The position numbers and the translations under genes are program-made. This document shows, one piece after another, positions 7,016-15,710 of a stretch of DNA of 64,000 nucleotides (the stretch's first letter is position 1; every line of letters starts with the position of its first letter). The notes below the pieces were generated by a model. That model was not told where the DNA came from. It worked only from the letters and a program-made list of their open reading frames with translations, and searched no databases. Source of the DNA: DASXTC01 sp036505635 (GTDB lineage Bacteria > Acidobacteriota > Polarisedimenticolia > JACPZX01 > DASXTC01); contig DASXTC010000056.1 in assembly GCA_036505635.1 (NCBI GenBank), positions 1 to 64,000 on the forward strand. Reading direction: 5' to 3'.

Positions 7016-9012
7016 GCCGGGGCCCCCTGCATGCGCTCGAGGTGCAGATGCCCCAGGTCGTCGTGCGCCCCCGTCCATCCGGGAGGCAGTAAGGTCGTGG
7101 CGCCCGACTCCAGGACCAGCGCCGGACCCGTGATCCTGTCAAGCGGACGGAGCCCGGCGCGCTCGTGGACCCGCGCCATTATCGGGGAACCGTCCTGGAT
7201 GACGGCGCGCTGAGGGTGAGGCGCCCCCGCGAGCCCGCCCGGCCCGGCGTCCGGGCGCATACCGCCTCCGGCGGGGGGATCCACACGTCCGACGCCCCGC
7301 ACGCGCAGCACCACGACCTCCACCGGAGCCTCCCGCCGGTCGTAACCGTATAGACGCCGATGCGCCGCATGGAAGCTCTCGAGCCACGCGGCCTCGTGGG
7401 GGACGTTGATCTCGTACGACTGCCCACGATACCGCACGTCCAGGGTTCTCTGGAAACCGATCCGATCCGGCTCGACCCCCTCGGCCGCAAGATCCCGGCC
7501 GCACGCCTTCTCCAGATCGGAGAACTTCCCTTCCAGGAGCGACGGTTCGAGCGACCTTGCGCCGGCGGGCAGCGTGGCGGCCCGATCCTTCAGGACGTCG
7601 GCCACCGTCATTCCGAACGCGGAGAAGACCCCCGGGCCGGCCGGGATGATCACGCGGCGCATCCCCAGCGCCTCGGCCAGCGCGGCGGCGTGGAGCCCGC
7701 CCGCCCCGCCGAACGCCATGAGGACGAAGTCGCCCGGCTCGTGTCCGCGATGCAGGGAGATGACGCGGATCGCGCGGGCCATCGTCGCCTCGGCCACCTG
7801 CACGATCCCCTCGGCGGTCCGGAGGAGTTCGAGCCCCAGCGAACGCGCCAGATCGCCGACCGCGCGCCGTGACGCATCGGCGTCGAGGCGCAGTCTGTCG
7901 TCGAGGAAGCGCTCCGGTACGATCCGTCCCAGAATGACGTTGGCGTCGGTGACGGTGGGGGGCCCGCCGCGACCGTAGCACGCCGGTCCTGGCTCGGCCC
8001 CGGCGCTCGCCGGACCGACCCGCAGCGCACCGCCGGCGTCCCGCCAGCCGATCGATCCGCCCCCGGCGCCCACCGTGTGGATGTCCATCGTGCGCGTGCG
8101 CACCGGGTACCCCGCGACCACCGACTCGCCCGTGGTGCGCGCCTCGCCGGGGATCAGGCAGACATCGGTGGAGGTCCCGCCCATGTCGAAGGAGATCAGA
8201 TCGGTGCGACCCACCTCGCGACCCACGTGCAGAGCCGCGCGGACGCCTGCGGCGGGTCCCGACAGGACCGTGCGAACGGCCTCCTGACCCGCGGCGCGCG
8301 GCGAGAGCGCCCCGCCGTTGCTCCCCATTACGCGCAGGGACTTCGGCCCTCCCTCGCGCAGGCCCGCCTCCAGACGCGCCAGGTAACGCGACACGACGGG
8401 AGCCACGGCCGCGTTGACGGCGCATGTGGAGGCGCGCTCGTACTCGCGGTGCTCGCTGACCAGCCGCGAGGAGACCGAGACGCTCAATCCGCATCCTTCG
8501 AGGGCCGCCGCCACCGCCTCCTCGTGGGAGGGGTCCGCATAGGAGTGGAGCAGGCAGAGAGCCACCGCCTCCACGCCGAGTCGCCTCAGCCGCGCGCCGA
8601 GCGCGTCGATCTCCTCCGGCGTGAGGCTCTCGGCCTGAGTGCCGTCATGCAGGATTCTGCCGCCGATGCCGAACCGGAGGTCCCGGGGCGCCAGCGGCGC
8701 GGGGCGCTCGACCCGCAGGTCGTACAGATCGGGACGCGCCTGCCGTCCGATCTCCAGGAGGTCCTCGAAGCCGCGGTTGGTGACGAAGGCGACGCGGGCG
8801 GTCTTCGCCTCGAGCAGCGCGTTCGTGGCGACGGTGGAGCCGTGGATGATCTCGGTGCCGGCCAGCGAGGACGCGGCGCGGCGCAGCCCCTGGAGGATCG
8901 CGCGGGAGGGATCGTCCGGCGTCGAGGGCTCCTTCCAGGTCGTGATCCGTCCCGCCTCGACGACCACGAAATCGGTGAAGGTCCCGCCCGTATCGATCCC
9001 GATGCGCACCAT
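7012..9012 (-). CDS. hyuA: Hydantoinase A / 5-oxoprolinase alpha-type subunit
   Basis: A 666-residue HyuA-family ATPase subunit. It begins MVRIGIDTGGTFTDFVVV, the N-terminal phosphate-binding signature, and has the second ATPase loop SFDMGGTSTDVCLIPG and the segment EPGPACYGRGG, all standard for the acetone carboxylase / 5-oxoprolinase superfamily. With HyuB it should couple ATP hydrolysis to opening of a cyclic amide in the cytoplasm. It is the first gene of its operon; a TAGAAT lies seven bases before the ATG, with no Shine-Dalgarno. Confidence 0.92.
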   Translation of the reverse strand: MVRIGIDTGGTFTDFVVVEAGRITTWKEPSTPDDPSRAILQGLRRAASSLAGTEIIHGSTVATNALLEAKTARVAFVTNRGFEDLLEIGRQARPDLYDLRVERPAPLAPRDLRFGIGGRILHDGTQAESLTPEEIDALGARLRRLGVEAVALCLLHSYADPSHEEAVAAALEGCGLSVSVSSRLVSEHREYERASTCAVNAAVAPVVSRYLARLEAGLREGGPKSLRVMGSNGGALSPRAAGQEAVRTVLSGPAAGVRAALHVGREVGRTDLISFDMGGTSTDVCLIPGEARTTGESVVAGYPVRTRTMDIHTVGAGGGSIGWRDAGGALRVGPASAGAEPGPACYGRGGPPTVTDANVILGRIVPERFLDDRLRLDADASRRAVGDLARSLGLELLRTAEGIVQVAEATMARAIRVISLHRGHEPGDFVLMAFGGAGGLHAAALAEALGMRRVIIPAGPGVFSAFGMTVADVLKDRAATLPAGARSLEPSLLEGKFSDLEKACGRDLAAEGVEPDRIGFQRTLDVRYRGQSYEINVPHEAAWLESFHAAHRRLYGYDRREAPVEVVVLRVRGVGRVDPPAGGGMRPDAGPGGLAGAPHPQRAVIQDGSPIMARVHERAGLRPLDRITGPALVLESGATTLLPPGWTGAHDDLGHLHLERMQGAPA

Positions 9013-9019
9013 CCGCGCG

Positions 9020-9052
9020 ATTCTAATCCATCGGCGGCGACCGTGGTATGCT
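9020..9052. promoter_or_regulatory. Divergent leaderless-type promoter region, hyuA / plsC
   Basis: Only 47 bases separate the two start codons. On the minus strand TAGAAT (9025-9020) ends seven bases before the hyuA ATG; on the plus strand TATGCT (9047-9052) ends seven bases before the ATG at 9060. Neither gene has a ribosome site, and -35 boxes are not evident. Confidence 0.5.
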
Positions 9053-9059
9053 GGCCGGC

Positions 9060-9821
9060 ATGCGTCGCATTCTGATCGGCGCCGTCTTCGTCGCGGCCAC
9101 GGCGTTCTTCGCGACGCTGGCGATCGCGGGCTGTCTCGTGATCCCGAATGGCAATCCGCTCATCTGGTGCGCGCGGCCCTGGGCTTCCGCCATACTCGCC
9201 GCCTGCGGCACCCGCGTCCGGATCACGGGGCGCGAGCGGATCCCGGTCGGACGCCCCGTGATCTACATCACGAACCACCAGAGCCACTTCGACATGCTGG
9301 CGATCATCCGCGCCCTGCCCGGTCAGTACCGCGCGATCGCCAAGAAGGAGCTGTTCCGCATCCCGCTGTTCGGTTGGGCGATCTGGATCGCGGGCTTCAT
9401 CCGAATCGATCGCGAGGATCGCGAGCGGGCGTTCCGCAGCCTCGACGTGGCCGCCGAGCGAATCCGCCGCGGCCGCTCCGTGCTGATCTTCGCGGAGGGG
9501 ACGCGCAGCCTCGACGGCCGGCTGCTGCCGTTCAAGAAGGGAGGGTTCATCCTCGCGATCTCGAGCGGGTGTCCCATCGTGCCCATCAGCATCAGCGGGA
9601 GCCGGGCCATCCTCGCCCGCAACACGCTCGATGTGCGGCGCGGAACAATCGACGTCGTCATCGGCGAGCCGATCGACGTCGCGCCCTACTCGATGGAGAT
9701 GCGCAACGAGCTGATCGCCCGGGTGCGCCGCGCCATCGAATCCGGTTTCACCGAGCTGAAGGCGCTCGACGGCGAGAGCGCGGGGGAGACGAGGTCCCAT
9801 CAGCCCGCCGGAGGAGTATGA
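9060..9821 (+). CDS. plsC: 1-acyl-sn-glycerol-3-phosphate acyltransferase (PlsC/LPLAT family)
   Basis: A 253-residue membrane-bound acyltransferase with an N-terminal hydrophobic anchor. The catalytic HX4D motif is present in NHQSHFD, followed by the glycerol-phosphate-binding motif FAEGTRS and the late motif VPISISG. It should transfer an acyl group to lysophosphatidate or a similar lysolipid at the inner membrane. ATG 9060 sits the right distance from the -10 for a leaderless start; an in-frame ATG at 9048 lies inside the -10. Its stop overlaps the next start (ATGA). Confidence 0.88.
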   Translation: MRRILIGAVFVAATAFFATLAIAGCLVIPNGNPLIWCARPWASAILAACGTRVRITGRERIPVGRPVIYITNHQSHFDMLAIIRALPGQYRAIAKKELFRIPLFGWAIWIAGFIRIDREDRERAFRSLDVAAERIRRGRSVLIFAEGTRSLDGRLLPFKKGGFILAISSGCPIVPISISGSRAILARNTLDVRRGTIDVVIGEPIDVAPYSMEMRNELIARVRRAIESGFTELKALDGESAGETRSHQPAGGV

Positions 9822-11254
9822 TCGGGCCGGAGGCGAGGATGGCAGAAGAGCTCCTCCGAAGGCTCGCCCGGATCGCCGCCGCTTCCCACGCGACGGTCTA
9901 CATCGTCGGGGGCTACCTCCGCGACCGGCTCCTCGGGCGCGAACCGGTCGATCTCGATCTGCTCGTCGAGGGACCGCCCGCCCCCTTCCTTCACGCCCTG
10001 TCCCGCGAGGCCGGCTTCGAGCCGGTCGTCTTCTCCCGCAAAGAGCCGATCACGTACCGGATCGCCATGGGTGACTGGCTGATCGACGTCTCGGCCTGCC
10101 GCGCGGGCGGGCTGAGGGAAGCGCTCGGCCGGCGCGACTTCACGATCAACGCGATGGCAGCGCCGCTCTCAGGCGACGAGGCGGCCGTCGCGCTCGACTC
10201 GCCGATCGATCCTCTGGGTGGACTCGCCGACCTGCGCGCGCGCCGTATCCGGCACATCTCCTCGGAGGGGCTCGATGAGGATCCGGTGCGCCTCCTGCGC
10301 GCGGTGCGCCTCGCCGTCGCGCTGGACGGGTTCAGTCTCGACCCCGGGCTCAGGCCGGAGATCACCAGGCGCGCCCACCTCATCGCGGGCTGTCCGGCCG
10401 AGCGGGTCCTCGCGGAGATGGAGGTGATCCTCGCCTCCAACCGCGCCGGCGGCGGCCTCCGCATGATGGAGGGGCTGGGGCTCCTCTTCCAGGTCGTCCC
10501 CGAGCTGGCCCGGCTCGGCGGCCTGCGGCAGAACAGGTGGCACCGCTACGACGCTCTCGAGCACACGCTGCGGTGCGTGGAGGAGGCCGATGCGTTGCAG
10601 GGAGGCCATCCCGGCATCCGGATCGAGGCGCCGCTGGGCGTGGAGGATTCCGAGATCCTCAAGTGGGCCGCCCTCTGGCACGACGCGGGAAAGGCCCAGA
10701 CGGCGCACACGGGCGAGGACGGGGAGGTTCATTTCTACGGACACGAGACCCTCTCGGCCCTTCTGGCCCAGGAGGCGCTGACACGCCTGAGACTGAGCGG
10801 CCGGAAGGTCGAGCGCGCCGCCAAGTTGATCAGGAACCACCTGCGTCTCACGCTTCTCGCGGCGGGCCATGAGGTATCCGACAAGGCGTTGCGCCGTCTC
10901 GTGCATCAGATGGGCTACGACACGCCCGTGCTGTGTCTTCTGGCGGTTGCCGATCGGCGCGCCGGTGGCGGGCCCGAGTTCGAGACGCGGATGCGCGATC
11001 TGGAGCGGGTCGCCGCCCGCGTCATGGGCGTCATGCTCCTCGAAGGCGAGCGGGTCATCTCGCCCCCTCCCCTTCTCACCGGCGACGAAGTGATGCGGAT
11101 CCTCGGGATCGAGCCGGGCCCGCGCGTCGGGACGGTGATGCGCTGGCTCACGCGGCTGCAGGTCGAGGAGAAGCTCACGCGACAGGACCAGGCCGTCGCC
11201 CTGCTCAAGTCGTTGCCACCCTCGCGGCTGCTGACCCTCGACGACGAGCCGTAG
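9818..11254 (+). CDS. cca: CCA-adding-type tRNA nucleotidyltransferase / poly(A) polymerase family, with HD domain
   Basis: A 478-residue class II nucleotidyltransferase. The head holds GGYLRDRLLG and the metal-binding DLDLL; the neck motifs RRDFTINAMA and DEDPVRLLRAVR follow; the C-terminal half has an HD phosphohydrolase-type domain (LWHDAGKAQ, GHE). The family adds CCA or part of it to tRNA 3' ends, or A tails to RNA; which activity applies is not decidable here. The start ATG 9818 overlaps plsC and has a strong GGAGGAG site. Ends with a frame clear of the acs leader. Confidence 0.85.
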   Translation: MIGPEARMAEELLRRLARIAAASHATVYIVGGYLRDRLLGREPVDLDLLVEGPPAPFLHALSREAGFEPVVFSRKEPITYRIAMGDWLIDVSACRAGGLREALGRRDFTINAMAAPLSGDEAAVALDSPIDPLGGLADLRARRIRHISSEGLDEDPVRLLRAVRLAVALDGFSLDPGLRPEITRRAHLIAGCPAERVLAEMEVILASNRAGGGLRMMEGLGLLFQVVPELARLGGLRQNRWHRYDALEHTLRCVEEADALQGGHPGIRIEAPLGVEDSEILKWAALWHDAGKAQTAHTGEDGEVHFYGHETLSALLAQEALTRLRLSGRKVERAAKLIRNHLRLTLLAAGHEVSDKALRRLVHQMGYDTPVLCLLAVADRRAGGGPEFETRMRDLERVAARVMGVMLLEGERVISPPPLLTGDEVMRILGIEPGPRVGTVMRWLTRLQVEEKLTRQDQAVALLKSLPPSRLLTLDDEP

Positions 11255-11305
11255 GGGCTGATAGAATCGCCCCCGCGCGCGCCACCCGGCGGCGCCGAGG
11301 ACACG

Positions 11306-13051
11306 ATGCCGTACGAGACGATCCGCAAACCGCCGGTCGGGCGGATGCCCTTCCGGCCGAACCTGGCCGACTACGAGGCCGTGCGCCGATCCTTCACGTG
11401 GGACGCGCTGCGCGGCGAGCTGGACGGCCTGCCCGGCGGCGGCCTCAACATCGCCTACGAGTGCATCGATCGGCACACGAAGACGGCGCGGGCGAACAAG
11501 ACGGCCCTGCAGTGGGAAGGCAAGAACGGCGACTCCGAGACGTACACCTTCAGCGATCTGAAGAACCTCTCCGATCGGTTCGCGCAGGTGCTGCGTGGTC
11601 TCGGCGTGAAGAAGGCGGATCGCGTCTTCGTTTTCCTGGACCGCGTCCCGGAGTTGTACGTCACCGTCTTCGGGACGCTGAAGGCCGGCGCCGTGATCGG
11701 GCCGCTCTTTTCCGCGTTCGGCCCCGACGCGATCCGGGATCGGCTGGCCGACTCCGGAGCCGTGGCGCTGGTCACGAGCCCCTCGCTCATCGAGCGTGTC
11801 GAGGCGGTGCGCGGGGAGCTGCCGGCGCTGAAGCACATCATCCTGGTAGACCGCGAGGGCACCGGCAGGACGATGCGCTCCGAGTACCATTCGTTCGACG
11901 ACCTGATGAAGACCGCCCGCGGCCCATACACCATCGAGCCCACGAGTCCCGAGGACTGGTCGATCATGCACTACACGTCGGGCACAACCGGCAAGCCCAA
12001 GGGGGCCGCCCATGTCCACCAGGCGATCCTCGGCCACTACGCCACGGCGAAGTACGTGCTCGATCTTCAGGAGGACGACATCTACTGGTGCACGGCCGAC
12101 CCCGGCTGGGTGACCGGGACCTCATACGGCATGTTCGGCCCCTGGTCCAACGGGGTCACCTCCATCGTGACGGAGGCCGGCTTCAACCCTGACCGTTGGT
12201 ACGGGACCATCCAGAAGCACAAGGTCACCATGTGGTACACGGCCCCCACCGCCCTGCGCATGCTGATGAAGGCCGGCGAAGCGGTGCCGGCGAAGTACGA
12301 TCTGTCGAGCCTCCGCCACATCTGCAGCGTGGGCGAGCCGCTCAACCCCGAGGCGGTCGTCTGGGGGATGGACGTCTTCAAGCAGGCGATTCACGACAAC
12401 TGGTGGCAGACGGAGACCGGCTGCATCCAGATCGCCAATTACGCCGTCCAGGACGTGAAGCCCGGCTCGATGGGTCGCCCCATCCCCGGCACCGAGGCGG
12501 CCATCGTCGACGAGCACGGGCGGGCGCTCCCCCCCGGGGAGGAAGGCAACCTCGTCCTCAGGCCGGGATGGCCCTCGATGTTCCGGGCGTACTGGAACAA
12601 GAAGGACATGTACGACTCGCGCTTCCATGACGGATGGTACTTTTCGGGTGACCGCGCGCGTATGGACGAGGAGGGCTACTTCTGGTTCGTCGGGCGCGCC
12701 GACGACGTCATCAACACGGCCGGCCATCTCGTGGGGCCCTTCGAGGTCGAGAGCGCCCTCATCGAGCACCCCGCGGTGGCGGAGGCCGGCGTCATCGGCA
12801 AGCCCGACGAGGAGCGGATGGAGATCGTGAAGGCTTTCGTGTCGCTCAAGGATGGATACACCCCTTCCGAGGATCTCAGCAAGGAGATCAAGGAGTTCGT
12901 GCGTACGCGCCTGGCCGCCCATGCCTACCCGAGGGAGATCGAGTTCATGAAGTCGCTGCCAAAGACACGCTCCGGCAAGATCATGCGCCGGCTGCTCAAG
13001 GCCCGCGAGCTGGGCCTCCCCGAAGGCGACACCTCCACTCTGGAAGATTGA
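11306..13051 (+). CDS. acsA: Acetyl-CoA synthetase-like acyl-CoA ligase (AMP-forming)
   Basis: A 581-residue ANL-superfamily enzyme. It carries the P-loop YTSGTTGKPKG, the acetyl-CoA-synthetase-type NWWQTETG, the hinge and A8 region SGDRARMDEEGYFWFVGR, and the C-terminal KTRSGKIMRR whose Lys is catalytic and acetylation-regulated in this family. It should activate acetate, or a related short acid, to the CoA thioester. It is shorter at the N-terminus than E. coli Acs (about 650). A GAGGA site precedes the ATG, and TAGAAT at 11262-11267 is a possible -10. The next gene starts within its stop (TGATG). Confidence 0.88.
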   Translation: MPYETIRKPPVGRMPFRPNLADYEAVRRSFTWDALRGELDGLPGGGLNIAYECIDRHTKTARANKTALQWEGKNGDSETYTFSDLKNLSDRFAQVLRGLGVKKADRVFVFLDRVPELYVTVFGTLKAGAVIGPLFSAFGPDAIRDRLADSGAVALVTSPSLIERVEAVRGELPALKHIILVDREGTGRTMRSEYHSFDDLMKTARGPYTIEPTSPEDWSIMHYTSGTTGKPKGAAHVHQAILGHYATAKYVLDLQEDDIYWCTADPGWVTGTSYGMFGPWSNGVTSIVTEAGFNPDRWYGTIQKHKVTMWYTAPTALRMLMKAGEAVPAKYDLSSLRHICSVGEPLNPEAVVWGMDVFKQAIHDNWWQTETGCIQIANYAVQDVKPGSMGRPIPGTEAAIVDEHGRALPPGEEGNLVLRPGWPSMFRAYWNKKDMYDSRFHDGWYFSGDRARMDEEGYFWFVGRADDVINTAGHLVGPFEVESALIEHPAVAEAGVIGKPDEERMEIVKAFVSLKDGYTPSEDLSKEIKEFVRTRLAAHAYPREIEFMKSLPKTRSGKIMRRLLKARELGLPEGDTSTLED

Positions 13052-14127
13052 TGCCGGATCACGTGAAGCTCTTCATCCCGGGGCCGACCGAGGTGCGCCC
13101 CGACGTTCTGGCCGAGATGGCCCGCCCCATCATCAGCCACCGCGGCTCGGAGATGGCCGCGCTCCAGCGCGAGGTGAGCCGTCAGGCTGCCGCCATCATG
13201 TTCACCGCCCACCCCGTCCTGCTGAGCAGCAGCAGCGCGACGGGTCTGATGGAGGGCGGCATCCGCAACGGCGCGGGCCGGCGCGTCCTGTCCCTGGTGT
13301 GCGGGGCCTTCACCGAGCGCTGGCACAGGATCGCGCTCGACTGCGGCAAGGAGGCCGATCGACTGGCGGTCCCCTGGGGACGGGCGATCGATCCGGTGGA
13401 GGTAGACAGAGCCCTGGCCACCGGCAGGTACGACGCCCTGACGGTGGCCCACAACGAGACCTCCACCGGCGTGGCCAATCCAATCGAGGGTATCGCAGAG
13501 GTGGTGCGCCGTCACCCGGACGTCCTCTTCATGGTGGACACCGTCTCCTCACTGGGAGGGCTGCCGCTCAAGGTGGACGATCTGGGGATCGATCTGTGCC
13601 TGGCCAGCGTGCAGAAGGCCCTCGCCCTGCCGCCGGGATTCTCGCTCTGCTCCGTGTCGCCCAGGATGATGGAGCGGTCGCGGCGCGCCCAGGGCAAGGG
13701 GTTCTACTTCGACTTCACGCGGATGCTCGACAAGGCCGTGAAGGACCAGCCATTGACCACGCCCTCGATCTCGCACATGTTCGCCATGCGCAGGCAGTTC
13801 GAGCACATCCTCGAGGAGGGAATGGAGCGCCGGTGGGAACGGCACCGCCGGATGGGGGCCCAGGTGCGCGCCTGGGCGAAGGATCGCTTCGCCCTGTTCG
13901 CCGATGAGGCCCATGCCTCCGACACGCTGACCTGTGTATCCAACACGCGCGGCGTCGACGTGGGGGAAATGATCGCCGCGCTGCGACGTGAAGGGATGCT
14001 CATCAGCAACGGATACGGGGATCTCAAGGGGAAGGCGTTCCGGATCGCCCACCTGGGGGAGCTGACCTCCGCCGACCTGGGCACGCTGCTGTCGGCGATC
14101 GACCGCCATCTCGGGATCCCATCATGA
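13051..14127 (+). CDS. Class V PLP aminotransferase, probable phosphoserine or serine-type aminotransferase
   Basis: A 358-residue fold-type I enzyme of the alanine-glyoxylate / serine-pyruvate / phosphoserine group. It opens with FIPGPTEVRPDV and SHRGSEM, has the PLP-binding Asp in MVDTVSSLGG and the Schiff-base Lys in SVQKALALPPG. It overlaps serA by four bases (ATGA), so a role as the transaminase after SerA in serine synthesis is likely; archaea and some bacteria use class V enzymes instead of classical SerC. Serine-glyoxylate transamination is the alternative. Start ATG 13051 overlaps the acs stop. Confidence 0.82.
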   Translation: MPDHVKLFIPGPTEVRPDVLAEMARPIISHRGSEMAALQREVSRQAAAIMFTAHPVLLSSSSATGLMEGGIRNGAGRRVLSLVCGAFTERWHRIALDCGKEADRLAVPWGRAIDPVEVDRALATGRYDALTVAHNETSTGVANPIEGIAEVVRRHPDVLFMVDTVSSLGGLPLKVDDLGIDLCLASVQKALALPPGFSLCSVSPRMMERSRRAQGKGFYFDFTRMLDKAVKDQPLTTPSISHMFAMRRQFEHILEEGMERRWERHRRMGAQVRAWAKDRFALFADEAHASDTLTCVSNTRGVDVGEMIAALRREGMLISNGYGDLKGKAFRIAHLGELTSADLGTLLSAIDRHLGIPS

Positions 14128-15707
14128 AAAAGATCCTGATCAGCGACGAAGTCTCCCGGCGGGCGCTCGACCGGTTCGCCCTGGAGAAGGACCTCGAGGT
14201 GGACTACCGGCCGGGGCTCCCCGCCGGCGAGCTCGCGAGGATCATCGGAGAGTACGAGGCGCTCGTGGTGCGCAGCCAGACCAAGGTGACCGCGGCTCTG
14301 ATCGAGGGGGCGGGGCGCCTCCAGGTGATCGGTCGGGCCGGCACCGGAGTGGACAACGTGGACCTCGAGGCGGCCACCCGCCGCGGCATCGTCGTCATGA
14401 ACGTGCCGGGCGGCAACACGGTCTCGGCCGCGGAGCACACGTTGGCGATGCTCCTGGCGATGGCGCGCGCGATTCCGGCCGCCGACCGCTCGATGCGCGC
14501 GGGACGCTGGGAACGGGGCCGCTTCGTCGGGGCCGAGCTGGAGGGCAAGGTCCTCGGGGTGCTCGGCATGGGCAAGGTGGGCCGGGAGGTGGCTCACCGG
14601 GCCCGTTCGTTCGGCATGCAGGTGATCGGCTACGACCCGTTCGTGTCGGCGGACGACATCGGCCGGTCGCAGACAGGTTTCGTGACGCTCGCGGAGGTGT
14701 TCCACGCCTCCGACTTCATCACCGTCCACACGCCCCTCACGCCGGAGACCCGGCACCTGGTCGGCGACCCGGAGCTCTCCTCCTGCAAGCCCGGCGTGCG
14801 GATCGTGAACTGCGCCCGCGGCGGGATCGTGGACGAGGCGGCCCTCGCGAAGCACCTCGGGACCGGCCACGTGGCCGGCGCCGCCCTGGACGTCTACGAG
14901 GAGGAGCCGCCCGGGGATCTGCCCTTCCGCGAGATGGACAACGTGGTGCTGACGCCGCACCTGGCGGCCTCCACCGCCGAGGCGCAGGAGAAGGTCGCGG
15001 TCGTCATCGCCGAGCAGGTCTGCGACTACCTGCGGGACGGGGTCGCCCGCAACGCGGTGAACGTCACACCCATGGACCCGAAGGTGCGCGAGCGCGTCGC
15101 GCCCTACCTGCTGCTGGCCGAGAAGCTCGGCCTGTTCCAGGGGCAGCTCATCGAGGGTCGCCTGCGCGAGGTCGTCGTCGAGTACAGCGGCGACATTCCC
15201 GCGGAGGCGCAGCCGGCGCTCACGGTGGCCATCCTGAAGGGGTACTTCGAGAGGTTCCTCTCGGGACCGGTCAACGCGGTCAACGCGTCCTGGATCGCGC
15301 GGGAGCGCGGCATCCGGCTCAGCGAGACCAAGAGCAGCGAGCCGCAGGACTACATCAACCTGATCACCGTGACCTTCGACACCGACAAGCGCCGGCGGGC
15401 CATCGCGGGAACCGTCTTCGGGAGGAACCTGCCGCGCATCGTGCGGCTTGATGATTTCCGGTTCGACGCGATGCCCGAAGGGGAGCTGCTGCTGGTTTCA
15501 AACGATGATCGGCCGGGGATCGTCGGGATGGTGGGAAGCCTGCTGGGCCTCAACCAGATCAACATCGCCTACATGGTGCTCGGCCGGGACCGGGTCGGTG
15601 GCCAGGCCATCGCGGTCATCAACATCGACTCGCCGCTGCCCGACGCGGTTGCGGCGGAGCTGAGAGCCAGGCCCGGAATCCTCTGGGTGAAGGCGGTGAG
15701 CCTGTGA
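14124..15707 (+). CDS. serA: D-3-phosphoglycerate dehydrogenase
   Basis: A 527-residue type-I SerA. Substrate and NAD domains are evident: RSQTKVTAALIE, the nucleotide loop GVLGMGKVGREVA, VNCARGGIVDEAAL with the catalytic Arg, and the catalytic His in LTPHLAAST. After an intervening ASB-type domain comes a C-terminal ACT domain (VSNDDRPGIVGMVGSLLG), where serine usually gives feedback inhibition. It oxidises 3-phosphoglycerate to phosphohydroxypyruvate, feeding the aminotransferase directly upstream. Confidence 0.94.
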   Translation: MKKILISDEVSRRALDRFALEKDLEVDYRPGLPAGELARIIGEYEALVVRSQTKVTAALIEGAGRLQVIGRAGTGVDNVDLEAATRRGIVVMNVPGGNTVSAAEHTLAMLLAMARAIPAADRSMRAGRWERGRFVGAELEGKVLGVLGMGKVGREVAHRARSFGMQVIGYDPFVSADDIGRSQTGFVTLAEVFHASDFITVHTPLTPETRHLVGDPELSSCKPGVRIVNCARGGIVDEAALAKHLGTGHVAGAALDVYEEEPPGDLPFREMDNVVLTPHLAASTAEAQEKVAVVIAEQVCDYLRDGVARNAVNVTPMDPKVRERVAPYLLLAEKLGLFQGQLIEGRLREVVVEYSGDIPAEAQPALTVAILKGYFERFLSGPVNAVNASWIARERGIRLSETKSSEPQDYINLITVTFDTDKRRRAIAGTVFGRNLPRIVRLDDFRFDAMPEGELLLVSNDDRPGIVGMVGSLLGLNQINIAYMVLGRDRVGGQAIAVINIDSPLPDAVAAELRARPGILWVKAVSL

Positions 15708-15710
15708 GAG

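Noticed and set aside
5408..7213. 601-codon open frame on the plus strand opposite hyuB/hyuA
   Set aside because: Antisense to two clear family genes and without recognisable motifs.
8639..9817. Upstream extension of the CCA-type nucleotidyltransferase frame
   Set aside because: Runs through hyuA antisense and plsC; the ATG at 9818 has a strong ribosome site and the family start.
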